Source: Microtetraspora sp. NBRC 13810
Lineage (GTDB): Bacteria; Actinomycetota; Actinomycetes; Streptosporangiales; Streptosporangiaceae
Length of the DNA stretch: 64,000 bases
NCBI RefSeq assembly: GCF_030268685.1
Contig: NZ_BSRQ01000027.1
Location: forward strand, 1-64,000
Direction: 5' to 3'
Shown: piece by piece, positions 52,546-60,456 of the stretch
How positions within the stretch are numbered: the stretch's first letter is position 1
How the letters are laid out: each line of letters starts with the position of its first letter
Notes under the pieces: model-generated
The model's input: only the letters and a program-made list of their open reading frames with translations
What the model was told of the DNA's origin: nothing
Databases searched by the model: none
Program-made: the position numbers and the translations under genes

Positions 52546-54057
52546 ATGCGCGATTTGCAGGTGACCACTTCCGGTCCGGAGCTGCCGCTCACCCTCGTCA
52601 GGGACGCGTCCCCGTCCCTGGCGACCCAACTCGGCGACCAGTTGCGGGCGGCCATGCGGGCGGGCGTGCTGTCGGCGGGGGAGCGGCTGCCCTCCACCCG
52701 TGGCCTCGCCCGCCAGCTCGGCGTCAGCCGTACCGTCGTCACCGAGGCTTACCAGCAGCTCTACGCCGAAGGGTGGCTCGACGGCCGGCACGGCTCGGGG
52801 ACCTACGTCGCCGACCTCCCGGAGATCGTCCGGCCCGCGCCCGCGACCGCGCCCGCCCCGCCCCGGCGGCTGCGCCGCGACCCCGCCCGGCATGCCGGGA
52901 AGGTGGTGGACCTGCGGCCTGGGTCGCCGTGGACGCTCGACTACGACCGGGCCGCCTGGCGGCGCGCCCTGCGCCGGGCCGCCGACCACCCGCTGAGCCC
53001 GGACCCCGACCCGTACGGCCTGCCGGAGCTGCGCGAGGCCCTGGCCGTGCACCTGAGGCGGACCAGGGCCGTGCCGGTGGACGCCGAGGGCATGATCGTG
53101 ACCAGGGGCACCGGCAACGGGCTCGGCCTGGTCACCGCCGCGCTGCTGGGCCCCGGGGACCGGGCGGGGGTCGAGGATCCCGGTTACCGGGTCGCCAGGA
53201 ACACCTTCCGGGCGCACGGCGCGGAGGTCGTGTCCTGCCCGGTGGACGAGGACGGCGTGATCGTCGAGGGGCTGCCCGGCGACCTGCGCGTCCTCTACAC
53301 CACGCCGGCGCACCAGTACCCCACCGGCGGGCGGCTGCCCATCCCGCGCCGGGAACGCCTGCTGGCCTGGGCCCGGCGCACCGGGGCGATCGTGATCGAG
53401 GACGACTACGACGCCGAGTTCCGCTACGACGTGGCGCCGCTGCCCGCGCTCTACGGCCTGGACCCGGACCGGGTCGTGCTGCTCGGCACCCTGTCCAAGT
53501 CCCTCGCCCCGGATGTCGGCGTCGGCTGGCTGCTCGCCCGGCCCGACCTGCTGGCCAGGTTCGCCGAGACGCGCTCGGAGACCGGCGACCGCACGCCCGG
53601 CCCGGTGCAGGCCGCGGTGACCGCCCTGCTCGACCACGGCGACCTCGACCGGCACCTGCGGCGGATGCGGCTGGAGTACGCCAGGCGGCGCGCCGTCGTG
53701 GTCGAACTCCTCGGCCCGCTGGTGCGCGGGGACACCGCCGGGCTGCACGTCATGATCGAGCTGCCCGAGCACGTCGTGCGCCCGCTGGCCGAGGCGGCGC
53801 GGGAGCGCGGCGTCCTGCTGGACACCGCGGAACGCCACCACAACGGCGCCCCGCGCAGGCACGGCATCGTGCTCGGGTACGGCTCCGCCTCGCTCCAGGA
53901 CGTCAGGCGAGGTTGCGAGATCGTGGCACGACTGGCGGCCGAGCTGGCCGGAGCCCCCGTACCACGGGAAGGGCGCGGCGGGCGTAGAGCGGATCCACCG
54001 GCAGCACGTGCCGCGCCCACCAGCGGGCCACGTGCGGAGCCGGCGAGGGCTCGATGA
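52546..54057 (+). CDS. MocR/PdxR-type regulator (GntR HTH + aminotransferase-like domain)
   Basis: 503 residues. GntR-like winged helix about 10-80 (ATQLGDQLRAAMRAGVLSAGERLPSTRGLARQLGVSRTVVTEAYQQLYAEGWLDGRHGSGTYV). A fold-type I aminotransferase domain follows, with DPYGLPELREALAVHLRRTRA, TTPAHQYPTGGRLP, EDDYDAEFRYDVAPLPALYGLDPDRVVLLGTLSKSLAPDVGVGW (PLP-Lys in SKSLAP). PLP is the usual effector and the target is the divergent PNPOx-like gene. The frame runs 60-100 bases past the usual family end because no stop occurs, giving a 155-base tail overlap with the convergent gene. Confidence 0.91.
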   Translation: MRDLQVTTSGPELPLTLVRDASPSLATQLGDQLRAAMRAGVLSAGERLPSTRGLARQLGVSRTVVTEAYQQLYAEGWLDGRHGSGTYVADLPEIVRPAPATAPAPPRRLRRDPARHAGKVVDLRPGSPWTLDYDRAAWRRALRRAADHPLSPDPDPYGLPELREALAVHLRRTRAVPVDAEGMIVTRGTGNGLGLVTAALLGPGDRAGVEDPGYRVARNTFRAHGAEVVSCPVDEDGVIVEGLPGDLRVLYTTPAHQYPTGGRLPIPRRERLLAWARRTGAIVIEDDYDAEFRYDVAPLPALYGLDPDRVVLLGTLSKSLAPDVGVGWLLARPDLLARFAETRSETGDRTPGPVQAAVTALLDHGDLDRHLRRMRLEYARRRAVVVELLGPLVRGDTAGLHVMIELPEHVVRPLAEAARERGVLLDTAERHHNGAPRRHGIVLGYGSASLQDVRRGCEIVARLAAELAGAPVPREGRGGRRADPPAARAAPTSGPRAEPARAR

Positions 54058-55060
54058 AACCGGGCGCGTAGTCGTCGTAGGGCGGGTCGTAGAGGAAACC
54101 GGTCGCGACGCCCTGCCGTTCCAGGCTCACGATGGCCTCGTCCCGGTCCTCCACCAGCAGCGGAACCCGGAACAGCGGCTGGTCCACCAGTCCGGGCACG
54201 GCCGGCGCCGCGCTGGGCAGCCCGGCCAGCAGGGAGACGCCCTCGACCCGGCGGGCGCGCTCGGCGGGCAGCGCGGCGAGCCGCCTGGCCTGGTACCAGT
54301 GCGCCGGCCTGCCCTGCCGCGTGCGGTAGGAGTGCAGGTCGGCGCGCACCCAGCCGTCGAAGGCGGGCAGGCCGGGCACCTGTTTCATCGCCTCCCGCAA
54401 CTCCTCGGGGCGCAGCGCGATGCGGAAGCCGTCCCGGGGCTCCTGCATGCCGAGCGCGCGGGCGACCCGCAGCGCGGGGCGCACCAGGTCGAGTTTGAGC
54501 GCCGTCTGCCTGGCCATCGAGGTGAACACGGAGTACATCTCCCTGCGCAGCGCGCCGGGGCGCAGCAGCAGGTCGCGGTGGTGGCGCAGGGCGCGCAGGT
54601 CGGCTTCGTGCTCCACGGCGAGGACGCCGCCGGAGCCCGCGCCGGCGTGCTTGGAGAGGCTGAACACCCCGGCCGCCCCGAAGGTGCCGAGCGCCTGCCC
54701 GGCCACGGTCGTCTCCATGGCGTGCGCGACGTCCTCGATGATCGGCACTTTGCGGGCCAGCAGCGCGAGCACGTTGTCGGGCAGGCCGTAGAGGTTCGTG
54801 GTGAGCACGGCGTCGACCGACTCGAAGTCGACCGCGCCCACGTCGATGTTGCCGTCCCTGGGGGAGAGCGCCGCGATCACCGGGATCAGGCCCGCCGCCA
54901 GCACCAGGAAGAGGATCTCGTCGGCCGACACGGGGGACATCAGCAGCCGCTCGCCCGGGGCGCACCAGTAGCGCAGCGCCAGATAGAGACCCAGCCGGTT
55001 GGAGGGGAGTGCCAGGCACCGCCGGCCGATGCGGCGGGCCAGGGAGGTTTCTACGTCAAT
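53903..55060 (-). CDS. DegT/DnrJ/EryC1-family aminotransferase with an apparent ATT start
   Basis: About 385 residues. The N-terminal part CLALPSNRLGLYLALRYWCAPGERLLMSPVSADEILFLVLAAGLIPV and NIDVGAVDFESVDAVLTTNLYGLPDNV, VPIIEDVAHAMETTVAGQALGTFG and the PLP-Lys in FSLSKHAGAGSGGVLAV are the family pattern. Such enzymes aminate sugar nucleotides for exopolysaccharide. The first in-frame ATG (54940) would cut 40 residues of conserved fold. Further upstream there is no ATG/GTG/TTG before the stop, but ATT at 55058-55060 has GAAGGAG (55069-55075) eight bases before it. I place the start there. The 3' end overlaps the MocR gene by 155 bases. Confidence 0.78.
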   Translation of the reverse strand: MDVETSLARRIGRRCLALPSNRLGLYLALRYWCAPGERLLMSPVSADEILFLVLAAGLIPVIAALSPRDGNIDVGAVDFESVDAVLTTNLYGLPDNVLALLARKVPIIEDVAHAMETTVAGQALGTFGAAGVFSLSKHAGAGSGGVLAVEHEADLRALRHHRDLLLRPGALRREMYSVFTSMARQTALKLDLVRPALRVARALGMQEPRDGFRIALRPEELREAMKQVPGLPAFDGWVRADLHSYRTRQGRPAHWYQARRLAALPAERARRVEGVSLLAGLPSAAPAVPGLVDQPLFRVPLLVEDRDEAIVSLERQGVATGFLYDPPYDDYAPGFIEPSPAPHVARWWARHVLPVDPLYARRALPVVRGLRPARPPVVPRSRNLA

Positions 55061-55130
55061 CGTGCCGACTCCTTCACTCCCATCACAAAAGACTCAGGCG
55101 CCACGCAGGCGCCCGAGCATACTCCTTGCG

Positions 55131-56216
55131 TCAGGAGCCTTGAAGCGTCGTCCGCAACTTCCCGAAGGCTTTGAGCGTGCGGTCGGCGGCGGTGAGGAGC
55201 AGCGGGTTGGCGAGCACCGTGCCGCGCACCTTGCGGACCGGGACGCGCAGCATCCAGTGCGCCCCGGAGCCGACACCGAGGGTCGCGACGCGCCCTTCGG
55301 TGACGAAGTACTCGCCGGTCTTCAGCTTCTCCTTGTACTCCTTGTCGCCCCGGCCCATGTCGATCACCTGGATGCCCGTCCCGGCGGCCCGCTCGGCCAT
55401 GTCGAGGTGCTGGATGAGGCCGGGGGAGTACTTCGCGAAGGCGGTGTCGTAGGCGGGGAACCAGCCGGCCAGTGTGGTGCGGGTGCGCAGCCCGAAGTGG
55501 CCGGCCACCGGGCGGCCGTCGGCGTAGACCATGTCCAGCAGGCCGCCGAAGCTCTCGGTGTCGGTGGCGAGCAGCCGCTCGACCAGTTCGACGATCCACG
55601 GCCTGGCGAACCGGTCGGTACGGCCGGTGCGGCGGTACTGGTCGGTCTTCCAGCCGAGCAGCGTGTGCAGCGGCCCGGTGTCCTTGATCGCGAAGTGGTG
55701 CTCGACCTCGCCCACGTCGCGGCCCAGCTTGCGCTTCTTGTACGCCGTCGAGCGGTAGGTCTTGCCGCTCTGCTCCTTCAGGGTCTCGGTGTAGGCGTCG
55801 AAGCCGTCGCGCAGGTCGATGATCGGCGAGGGGTGGCGGCTGTGCCGCTCCGGGACGAGCGGCTGGTCGGCGATCAGATGGTCGAACTCGTAGACGTCCA
55901 GCCCGCACCGCTTGATCAGCGTCTTGGCGTCAAGCTCGATGTCCTTGGCGTGGACGAGCCCCTGGGCGTCGGTGAGGCCGGCGGCCACCGGCTTGCCGAT
56001 GCCCAGCGGGTGCCGCTCGAACGGGAAGAATCCCACCACGTCCGGCCCGTCGCTCAGCACCGCCACGCGCACCTGCGGGCGGAGCTCCCCCACCACCATC
56101 GTGAACTCGGGTGACAGGAACGGATTGTCGAATGCGGGATCGGCATCCTGGAGGGCCCGCCACCGGGACACCTCCTGCACCCCGAGGTCGCGGGGAGGAA
56201 CGACTGAAATGCGCAT
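55131..56216 (-). CDS. FemAB/BcsL-like GNAT acyltransferase
   Basis: 361 residues. Double GNAT/FemAB-like fold: NPFLSPEFTMVVGELRPQVRVAVLSDGPDVVGFFPFERHPLGIGKPVAAGLTDAQGLV, LKEQSGKTYRSTAYKKRKLGRDVGEVEHHF and AGHFGLRTRTTLAGWFPAYDTAFAKYSPGLIQHLDMAERA. It matches the acyltransferases of cellulose or other exopolysaccharide loci (CelD/BcsL, DUF482-like). It would add an acyl group to a cell-surface glycan precursor. ATG 56216 has TAGGAG nearby. It lies 70 bases upstream of the DegT gene on the same strand, one unit. Confidence 0.85.
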   Translation of the reverse strand: MRISVVPPRDLGVQEVSRWRALQDADPAFDNPFLSPEFTMVVGELRPQVRVAVLSDGPDVVGFFPFERHPLGIGKPVAAGLTDAQGLVHAKDIELDAKTLIKRCGLDVYEFDHLIADQPLVPERHSRHPSPIIDLRDGFDAYTETLKEQSGKTYRSTAYKKRKLGRDVGEVEHHFAIKDTGPLHTLLGWKTDQYRRTGRTDRFARPWIVELVERLLATDTESFGGLLDMVYADGRPVAGHFGLRTRTTLAGWFPAYDTAFAKYSPGLIQHLDMAERAAGTGIQVIDMGRGDKEYKEKLKTGEYFVTEGRVATLGVGSGAHWMLRVPVRKVRGTVLANPLLLTAADRTLKAFGKLRTTLQGS

Positions 56217-56505
56217 TGGCTCCTACTGGGGTGTGCAGTGTCCCCAAGGTCCGGCGTAAGGTGAGTGGGACCCGATCGTTAGGGACCATCGTCAATCATG
56301 ACCAGTCTGATGTAACGCTGGAGTAAGGCGAACAGTTCATCGCCTCCTCCCGGTTGTGCGAAAAGCCAGCAATACCCGTGCATCGACCGCTCACACGACG
56401 ATGTACTGAGGGGACGCGCGGTGTGGCCTGCTCGTTTACCTGTGTGACGGAAACCTCGCCCTCCGGGTGGCGGCCGTGACCCGAATCACGTTCTAATAAG
56501 GCTTT
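56217..56505. promoter_or_regulatory. Divergent promoter region (289 bp)
   Basis: Spacer between the FemAB-like and the ACAD10-kinase-like genes. It is AT-richer than its flanks. No gene or clear inverted repeat can be supported. A TTCTAATAAGG stretch about 20 bases before the kinase ATG gives a ribosome site; -10-like words occur on both strands. Confidence 0.4.
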
Positions 56506-57534
56506 ATGAACACGCCTGGGATCGACTGGCCACGGCTGGTCCGCTGGATGTCCGCGCACGTTCCGGACGCGGGAGAGCCCACCGGGATCTCCGTGATCTC
56601 CGGGGGCCGGTCCAACCTGACCTACCTGGTCCAGGCCGAGGCGCGCCGGGTGGTCCTGCGCCGGCCGCCGCTCGGCCACGTGCTGCCCACCGCGCACGAC
56701 ATGAGCAGGGAGTTCCGGGTGATCTCGGCCCTCGCGGCCACCCCGGTGCCGGTGCCGGAGCCGCTGGCCTTCTGCTCCGACGAAGACGTGATCGGCGCGC
56801 CCTTCTACCTCATGGGGCACGTGGCGGGCGACGCGATCCGCACCGCGGAGGAGCTCACCGGGCTCGGCGTCGGCGCGGACGGGGCCAGGCGGCTGTCCGA
56901 ACGGCTGGCCGAGATCCTCGCCGCCGTCCACGCGGTCGACTACGAGGAGGCCGGGCTCGGCGACTTCGGCCGGCCCGAGGGGTACATGGCCCGCCAGCTC
57001 AGGCGCTGGAACCAGCAGTGGGAGCGGTCGAAGACCAGGGAACTGCCCGAGTACGACCGGTTGGTCACCCGGCTCGGCGAGCGGCTGCCCGGCCGGTCGG
57101 GGGCGACCCTGGTGCACGGCGACTACCGGCTGGACAACACGCTCGTCGGTCTCGGGCCGGACGGCGGCGCGGAGATCAGGGCCGTGGTGGACTGGGAGAT
57201 GTCCACGCTCGGTGACCCCCTGGCCGACCTGGGCCTCACCCTGACCTACTGGCACGACGCCGACGACGCCGTCCCGGTCGCGGGCAGCGCGACGACCGTC
57301 CCCGGGTTCCTCGGCCCGCGCGAGTTCGCCGCCCACTACGCCAAGACGGCCGGGACCGACCTCGGTGACCTGGACTTCTACCTGGCGTTCGGCCGGTTCA
57401 AGCTCGCGGTCATCCTGGAGGGCATCCACGCCCGCTACCAGCAGGGCAAGACCGTCGGGGAGGGGTTCGGCACGGTGGGCGCCGGCGTCCCGCACCTCGT
57501 CGCCAGGGCGCACCGGATCCTGGACGGTGCCTGA
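56506..57534 (+). CDS. APH-fold kinase, ACAD10/11 N-domain type
   Basis: 342 residues. Aminoglycoside-phosphotransferase fold: ISGGRSNLTYLVQAEARRVVLRRPPLGHVLPTAHDMSREFRVI at the start, the catalytic loop VHGDYRLDNTL and the metal Asp in VVDWEMSTLGDPLADLGLTL. GRSNLTY and VLRRPP...LPTAHDM are typical of the kinase domain of ACAD10/11 and bacterial LvaA, which phosphorylates 4-hydroxyacyl-CoA. The dehydrogenase half is encoded at 18611. It stands alone between exopolysaccharide-type genes. Not an antibiotic-resistance enzyme by this pattern. Confidence 0.9.
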   Translation: MNTPGIDWPRLVRWMSAHVPDAGEPTGISVISGGRSNLTYLVQAEARRVVLRRPPLGHVLPTAHDMSREFRVISALAATPVPVPEPLAFCSDEDVIGAPFYLMGHVAGDAIRTAEELTGLGVGADGARRLSERLAEILAAVHAVDYEEAGLGDFGRPEGYMARQLRRWNQQWERSKTRELPEYDRLVTRLGERLPGRSGATLVHGDYRLDNTLVGLGPDGGAEIRAVVDWEMSTLGDPLADLGLTLTYWHDADDAVPVAGSATTVPGFLGPREFAAHYAKTAGTDLGDLDFYLAFGRFKLAVILEGIHARYQQGKTVGEGFGTVGAGVPHLVARAHRILDGA

Positions 57535-57603
57535 GAGTCACCGCGGGTTTCAAGCACGATGCAAGTCTCACTCGGTACGGTAACCGGGTAAGACTGACCC
57601 GCC

Positions 57604-59076
57604 ATGTGTGGAAAAGTCGGCACTTGGCGAGCGAGCCATGGGCCGGGTCGCCATGTCGGCAAGCGCTTGATTCGAAAATGGGTGAGCGGACCGGTGATTC
57701 CTAACGGACGCCATGCGCGTCGACTTTCGACCTGGCCGGTCGCCGTGGGAGCGGGCGTCCTGGCCTGCGCGCTCGTCGTCGGCATCCTCGCCTACGCTGC
57801 GCGCACCGACGAGAAGAGGGGACGCGGCCAGGCGATGACGATGGCGCCCAGCGAACCCGCCCCCAGCCTGCGCCAGCCGCCGGCCGTCGACGACTGGCCG
57901 CGCTGGGGGATGACCCACACGCAGTTCAGCGTGGACAACGAGCCCGAGGATCTGCGGGAACCCGCCACGCATCTCCTGGAACGGGTGCCGCTGATCCAGA
58001 ACCAGCACATCATGGGCTGGGGCGCGGGCAACCCCGAACCGGCCCCCGGCAAGAACGACTTCCGCGACCTCGACCGGCGGGTCAAGCTCATGGCCCGCTC
58101 GAACGCGCTCCCGGTGCTGACCCTGTGCTGCGCCCCCGACTGGATGAAGGGCGGCGCCGAGGGCCGCACCGTCTGGGAGCAGATCGAGGTCGCTCCCGAA
58201 CGCGACCACTTCGACGACTACGCCCGGCTCGCCGCCACCGTGGCCAAGCGGTATCCCACGGTCAAGCACTTCATGGTGTGGAACGAGTTCAAGGGCTTCT
58301 GGAGCAACGGCCGCAACGCCTGGGACGCCGAGGCGTACACCGAGCTGTACAACAAGGTCTACGACGCCCTCAAGGCCGTGGACGAGGACATCAAGGTCGG
58401 CGGGCCGTACGTGCCGATCGACACCGACGTGTCCGAGACCAACAAGTCGGAGCTGTCCGGCGCCTGGGGCAACGTGGACCAGCGCTCCCTGGACGCCATC
58501 GAGTACTGGCTCCAGCACAAGAAGGGCGCCGACTTCGTGATCATCGACGGCTCCTCCGCGACCAACGACCGGGGCATCGTGCCGGACGAGTTCACGGCGC
58601 TCGGCAAGTTCGGCGCGGTGACCAACTGGCTCCGCAGGGAGAGCGGCGACCTGCCGGTCTGGTGGGCCGAGTGGTACGTCGAGAGCGAGGGCTCGGGCTG
58701 GACCGAGGAACGGCGTACGGCGGTGCAGACCGCGGCCATGATGGAGTTCGCGCTCAGCGGCGTCACCACGGCGCTCTACTGGAGCCCGCAGCCGAAGAAC
58801 TCCGAGGGGTCGCAGGACTGCCCCGGCTGCCTGTGGAGCCCCGTCGACGGCGATGAGATGCCGATGGCGGGCGTCCTGAGCGGCTTCAGCAAATGGTTCC
58901 CCGCGCACGTCGCCCTGACCCCGGTGGACAGCTCGGACGCCCGGGTCCGCGTGCTGGCCCAGGAACGGCAGATGGTCATGGTGAACACCACCGGCGCCGC
59001 CCTGACCGTCACGGTGGACGGGCAGTCCTTCACCCTCCAGCCCTACGAGGTCAGGTGGAGCGACCGGGGCGCCTGA
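57604..59076 (+). CDS. Membrane-anchored GH39-like glycoside hydrolase
   Basis: 490 residues. A TM helix (about 44-66, WPVAVGAGVLACALVVGILAYAA) anchors a clan GH-A barrel outside the cell. Acid/base E228 in FMVWNEFKGFW and nucleophile E356 in VWWAEWYVESEGSG. The C-terminal beta domain ends VTVDGQSFTLQPYEVRWSD. Family GH39 (xylosidase-like) is the closest by motifs; exopolysaccharide synthase loci often carry such a hydrolase. No SD is obvious at ATG 57604; the in-frame GTG 57682 is a valid alternative still upstream of the TM. Confidence 0.85.
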   Translation: MCGKVGTWRASHGPGRHVGKRLIRKWVSGPVIPNGRHARRLSTWPVAVGAGVLACALVVGILAYAARTDEKRGRGQAMTMAPSEPAPSLRQPPAVDDWPRWGMTHTQFSVDNEPEDLREPATHLLERVPLIQNQHIMGWGAGNPEPAPGKNDFRDLDRRVKLMARSNALPVLTLCCAPDWMKGGAEGRTVWEQIEVAPERDHFDDYARLAATVAKRYPTVKHFMVWNEFKGFWSNGRNAWDAEAYTELYNKVYDALKAVDEDIKVGGPYVPIDTDVSETNKSELSGAWGNVDQRSLDAIEYWLQHKKGADFVIIDGSSATNDRGIVPDEFTALGKFGAVTNWLRRESGDLPVWWAEWYVESEGSGWTEERRTAVQTAAMMEFALSGVTTALYWSPQPKNSEGSQDCPGCLWSPVDGDEMPMAGVLSGFSKWFPAHVALTPVDSSDARVRVLAQERQMVMVNTTGAALTVTVDGQSFTLQPYEVRWSDRGA

Positions 59077-59530
59077 CCCCGGACCGGCCGCGGAGCAGCC
59101 CGGACACGGCGCGGCCGAACAGGAACCGGCCGGTCGGCGCGGTCAGACCGGCCAGCCTCCTGGGCAGCCCGCGCACCTCGATCTCCTCGACCCACAGGAC
59201 CTGGGAGGCGGCCCCCGGACCGGGATGCGGGCGGACCTCGATCTCGGCCCAGCCGGTGAGGAGGGAGCCCCGTTTCTCCAGCCGGCACCGGCCGGCCGGG
59301 TCGGCGGCGTCGGGCGGGTCCCAGCGGACGACCTCCATGGGGTCGTCGAAGGCGAGCGGCCCGACGCCGGTGCGGGCCACGAACGACGTGCCCACGTGCG
59401 TCGGAGGCGTCGTCGTGACGATGACCGTGGTCAGCGGGACGTGCCTGGCGTGGCTCGGCCAGTCGGTCACCCGCCGCCACGCCTCGTCCACCGGCAACGG
59501 TGAAACGCGCTCGATCCGGAAGAGGGCCAC
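59051..59530 (-). CDS. SRPBCC/polyketide-cyclase-like protein
   Basis: 159 residues with the START-like lipid-binding fold: FRIERVSPLPVDEAWRRVTDWPSHARHVPLTTVIVTTTPPTHVGTSFVARTG, then VEEIEVRGLPRRLAGLTAPTGRFLFGRAV at the C-terminal helix. The ligand is unknown. It overlaps the convergent hydrolase by 26 bases. GTG start. Confidence 0.82.
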   Translation of the reverse strand: MALFRIERVSPLPVDEAWRRVTDWPSHARHVPLTTVIVTTTPPTHVGTSFVARTGVGPLAFDDPMEVVRWDPPDAADPAGRCRLEKRGSLLTGWAEIEVRPHPGPGAASQVLWVEEIEVRGLPRRLAGLTAPTGRFLFGRAVSGLLRGRSGVRRPGRST

Positions 59531-59582
59531 CAGGAGAGCGTAGGCGAGCGGGCCGCCGTTTCCGCCGACCCCGGACCCGCCG

Positions 59583-60320
59583 TCAGACGTGTCGCATCCA
59601 CACGTTCGGCTCCGCGTACTCGCCGGTGTCGGCCTCCCGGTCGATGAGCACCGGCGCGAGGGCCCCCGGCACCACGTAGGCGCCGGAGTCGGGGAAGGCC
59701 ATGTCCGTCCACTGCTCCCACTCGGCGACGGTGCCGCGTACCACCATGGAGCGCTCGGCCGGGCACAGGATCCGCGCCCCCATCCGGTGGTGGATGCGCA
59801 GCCAAGGGTCCAGCGGGGTGCCGTCGGAACGGGTCCACCCGGCGAAGCGCGCCATCTCGGTCAGCGGATAGCGGGCCTTCAACGTGGGCCGCACCGGGGC
59901 GATCACCCGGGTCAGGCCCTCGGTCAGGGCCCGGTCGCGCAGCCGGTCGAGCAGCTCGGCGGCCAGCCCCCGGCCTTGCAGCCCCTCCCGGACCTGCGCC
60001 GCCATCAGCACGAACGTGTCGGGACGGGTGCCCCGCTCGTGCTGCTCGACCGACCGGACCAGGGCGTCGGTGTACCCGGCGGGCAGTCCGGCGACCGTGC
60101 CGTCCCAGGTCAGCGGCACCCCCCAGCCGCCGGCCGCGATGTGGTCGTTCTCGTCCAGGAGGAGCAGGTTGAACGCGGAGAAGAAGTCACCGGCCCGGTC
60201 CATATACTGCTTGACGGTGGCCTCGTGGAAGATGAACTCCGGCCAGCCCACGGAGAAGACCTCCTCCACCTGGCGGCCGAGATCGGGCCGGGACGCACTG
60301 ACCACCGTCGTCAATTCCAT
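59583..60320 (-). CDS. GNAT-family acetyltransferase, 245 residues
   Basis: The acetyl-CoA-binding core is FVLMAAQVREGLQGRGLAAELLDRLRDRALTEGLTRVIAPVRPTLKARYPLTEMARFAGW (Q-x-x-G-x-G/A motif). The N-terminal part HEATVKQYMDRAGDFFSAFNLLLLDENDHIAAGGW is the first half of the fold. A C-terminal extension (RSMVVRGTVAEWEQWTDMAFPDSGAYVVPGALAPVLIDRE) is shared by a group of actinomycete GNATs. Substrate unknown. It is followed by the SRPBCC gene on the same strand. Confidence 0.87.
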   Translation of the reverse strand: MELTTVVSASRPDLGRQVEEVFSVGWPEFIFHEATVKQYMDRAGDFFSAFNLLLLDENDHIAAGGWGVPLTWDGTVAGLPAGYTDALVRSVEQHERGTRPDTFVLMAAQVREGLQGRGLAAELLDRLRDRALTEGLTRVIAPVRPTLKARYPLTEMARFAGWTRSDGTPLDPWLRIHHRMGARILCPAERSMVVRGTVAEWEQWTDMAFPDSGAYVVPGALAPVLIDREADTGEYAEPNVWMRHV

Positions 60321-60456
60321 GATCGAATCCTAGGGCCGTCCGGAGACCACCGAGGCGAAACGGTTCGCCACCGCCTGCCGGACCGGGAGAGACCGGCTCG
60401 TCGGCCGCCGGGCGTACGGCCCGTCGATAGGTGAGTGTGCCTATCCGGCCGCTCCG

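Noticed and set aside
56506-57534. Antibiotic-resistance phosphotransferase
   Set aside because: Motifs fit the ACAD10/LvaA kinase group, not aminoglycoside or macrolide kinases.
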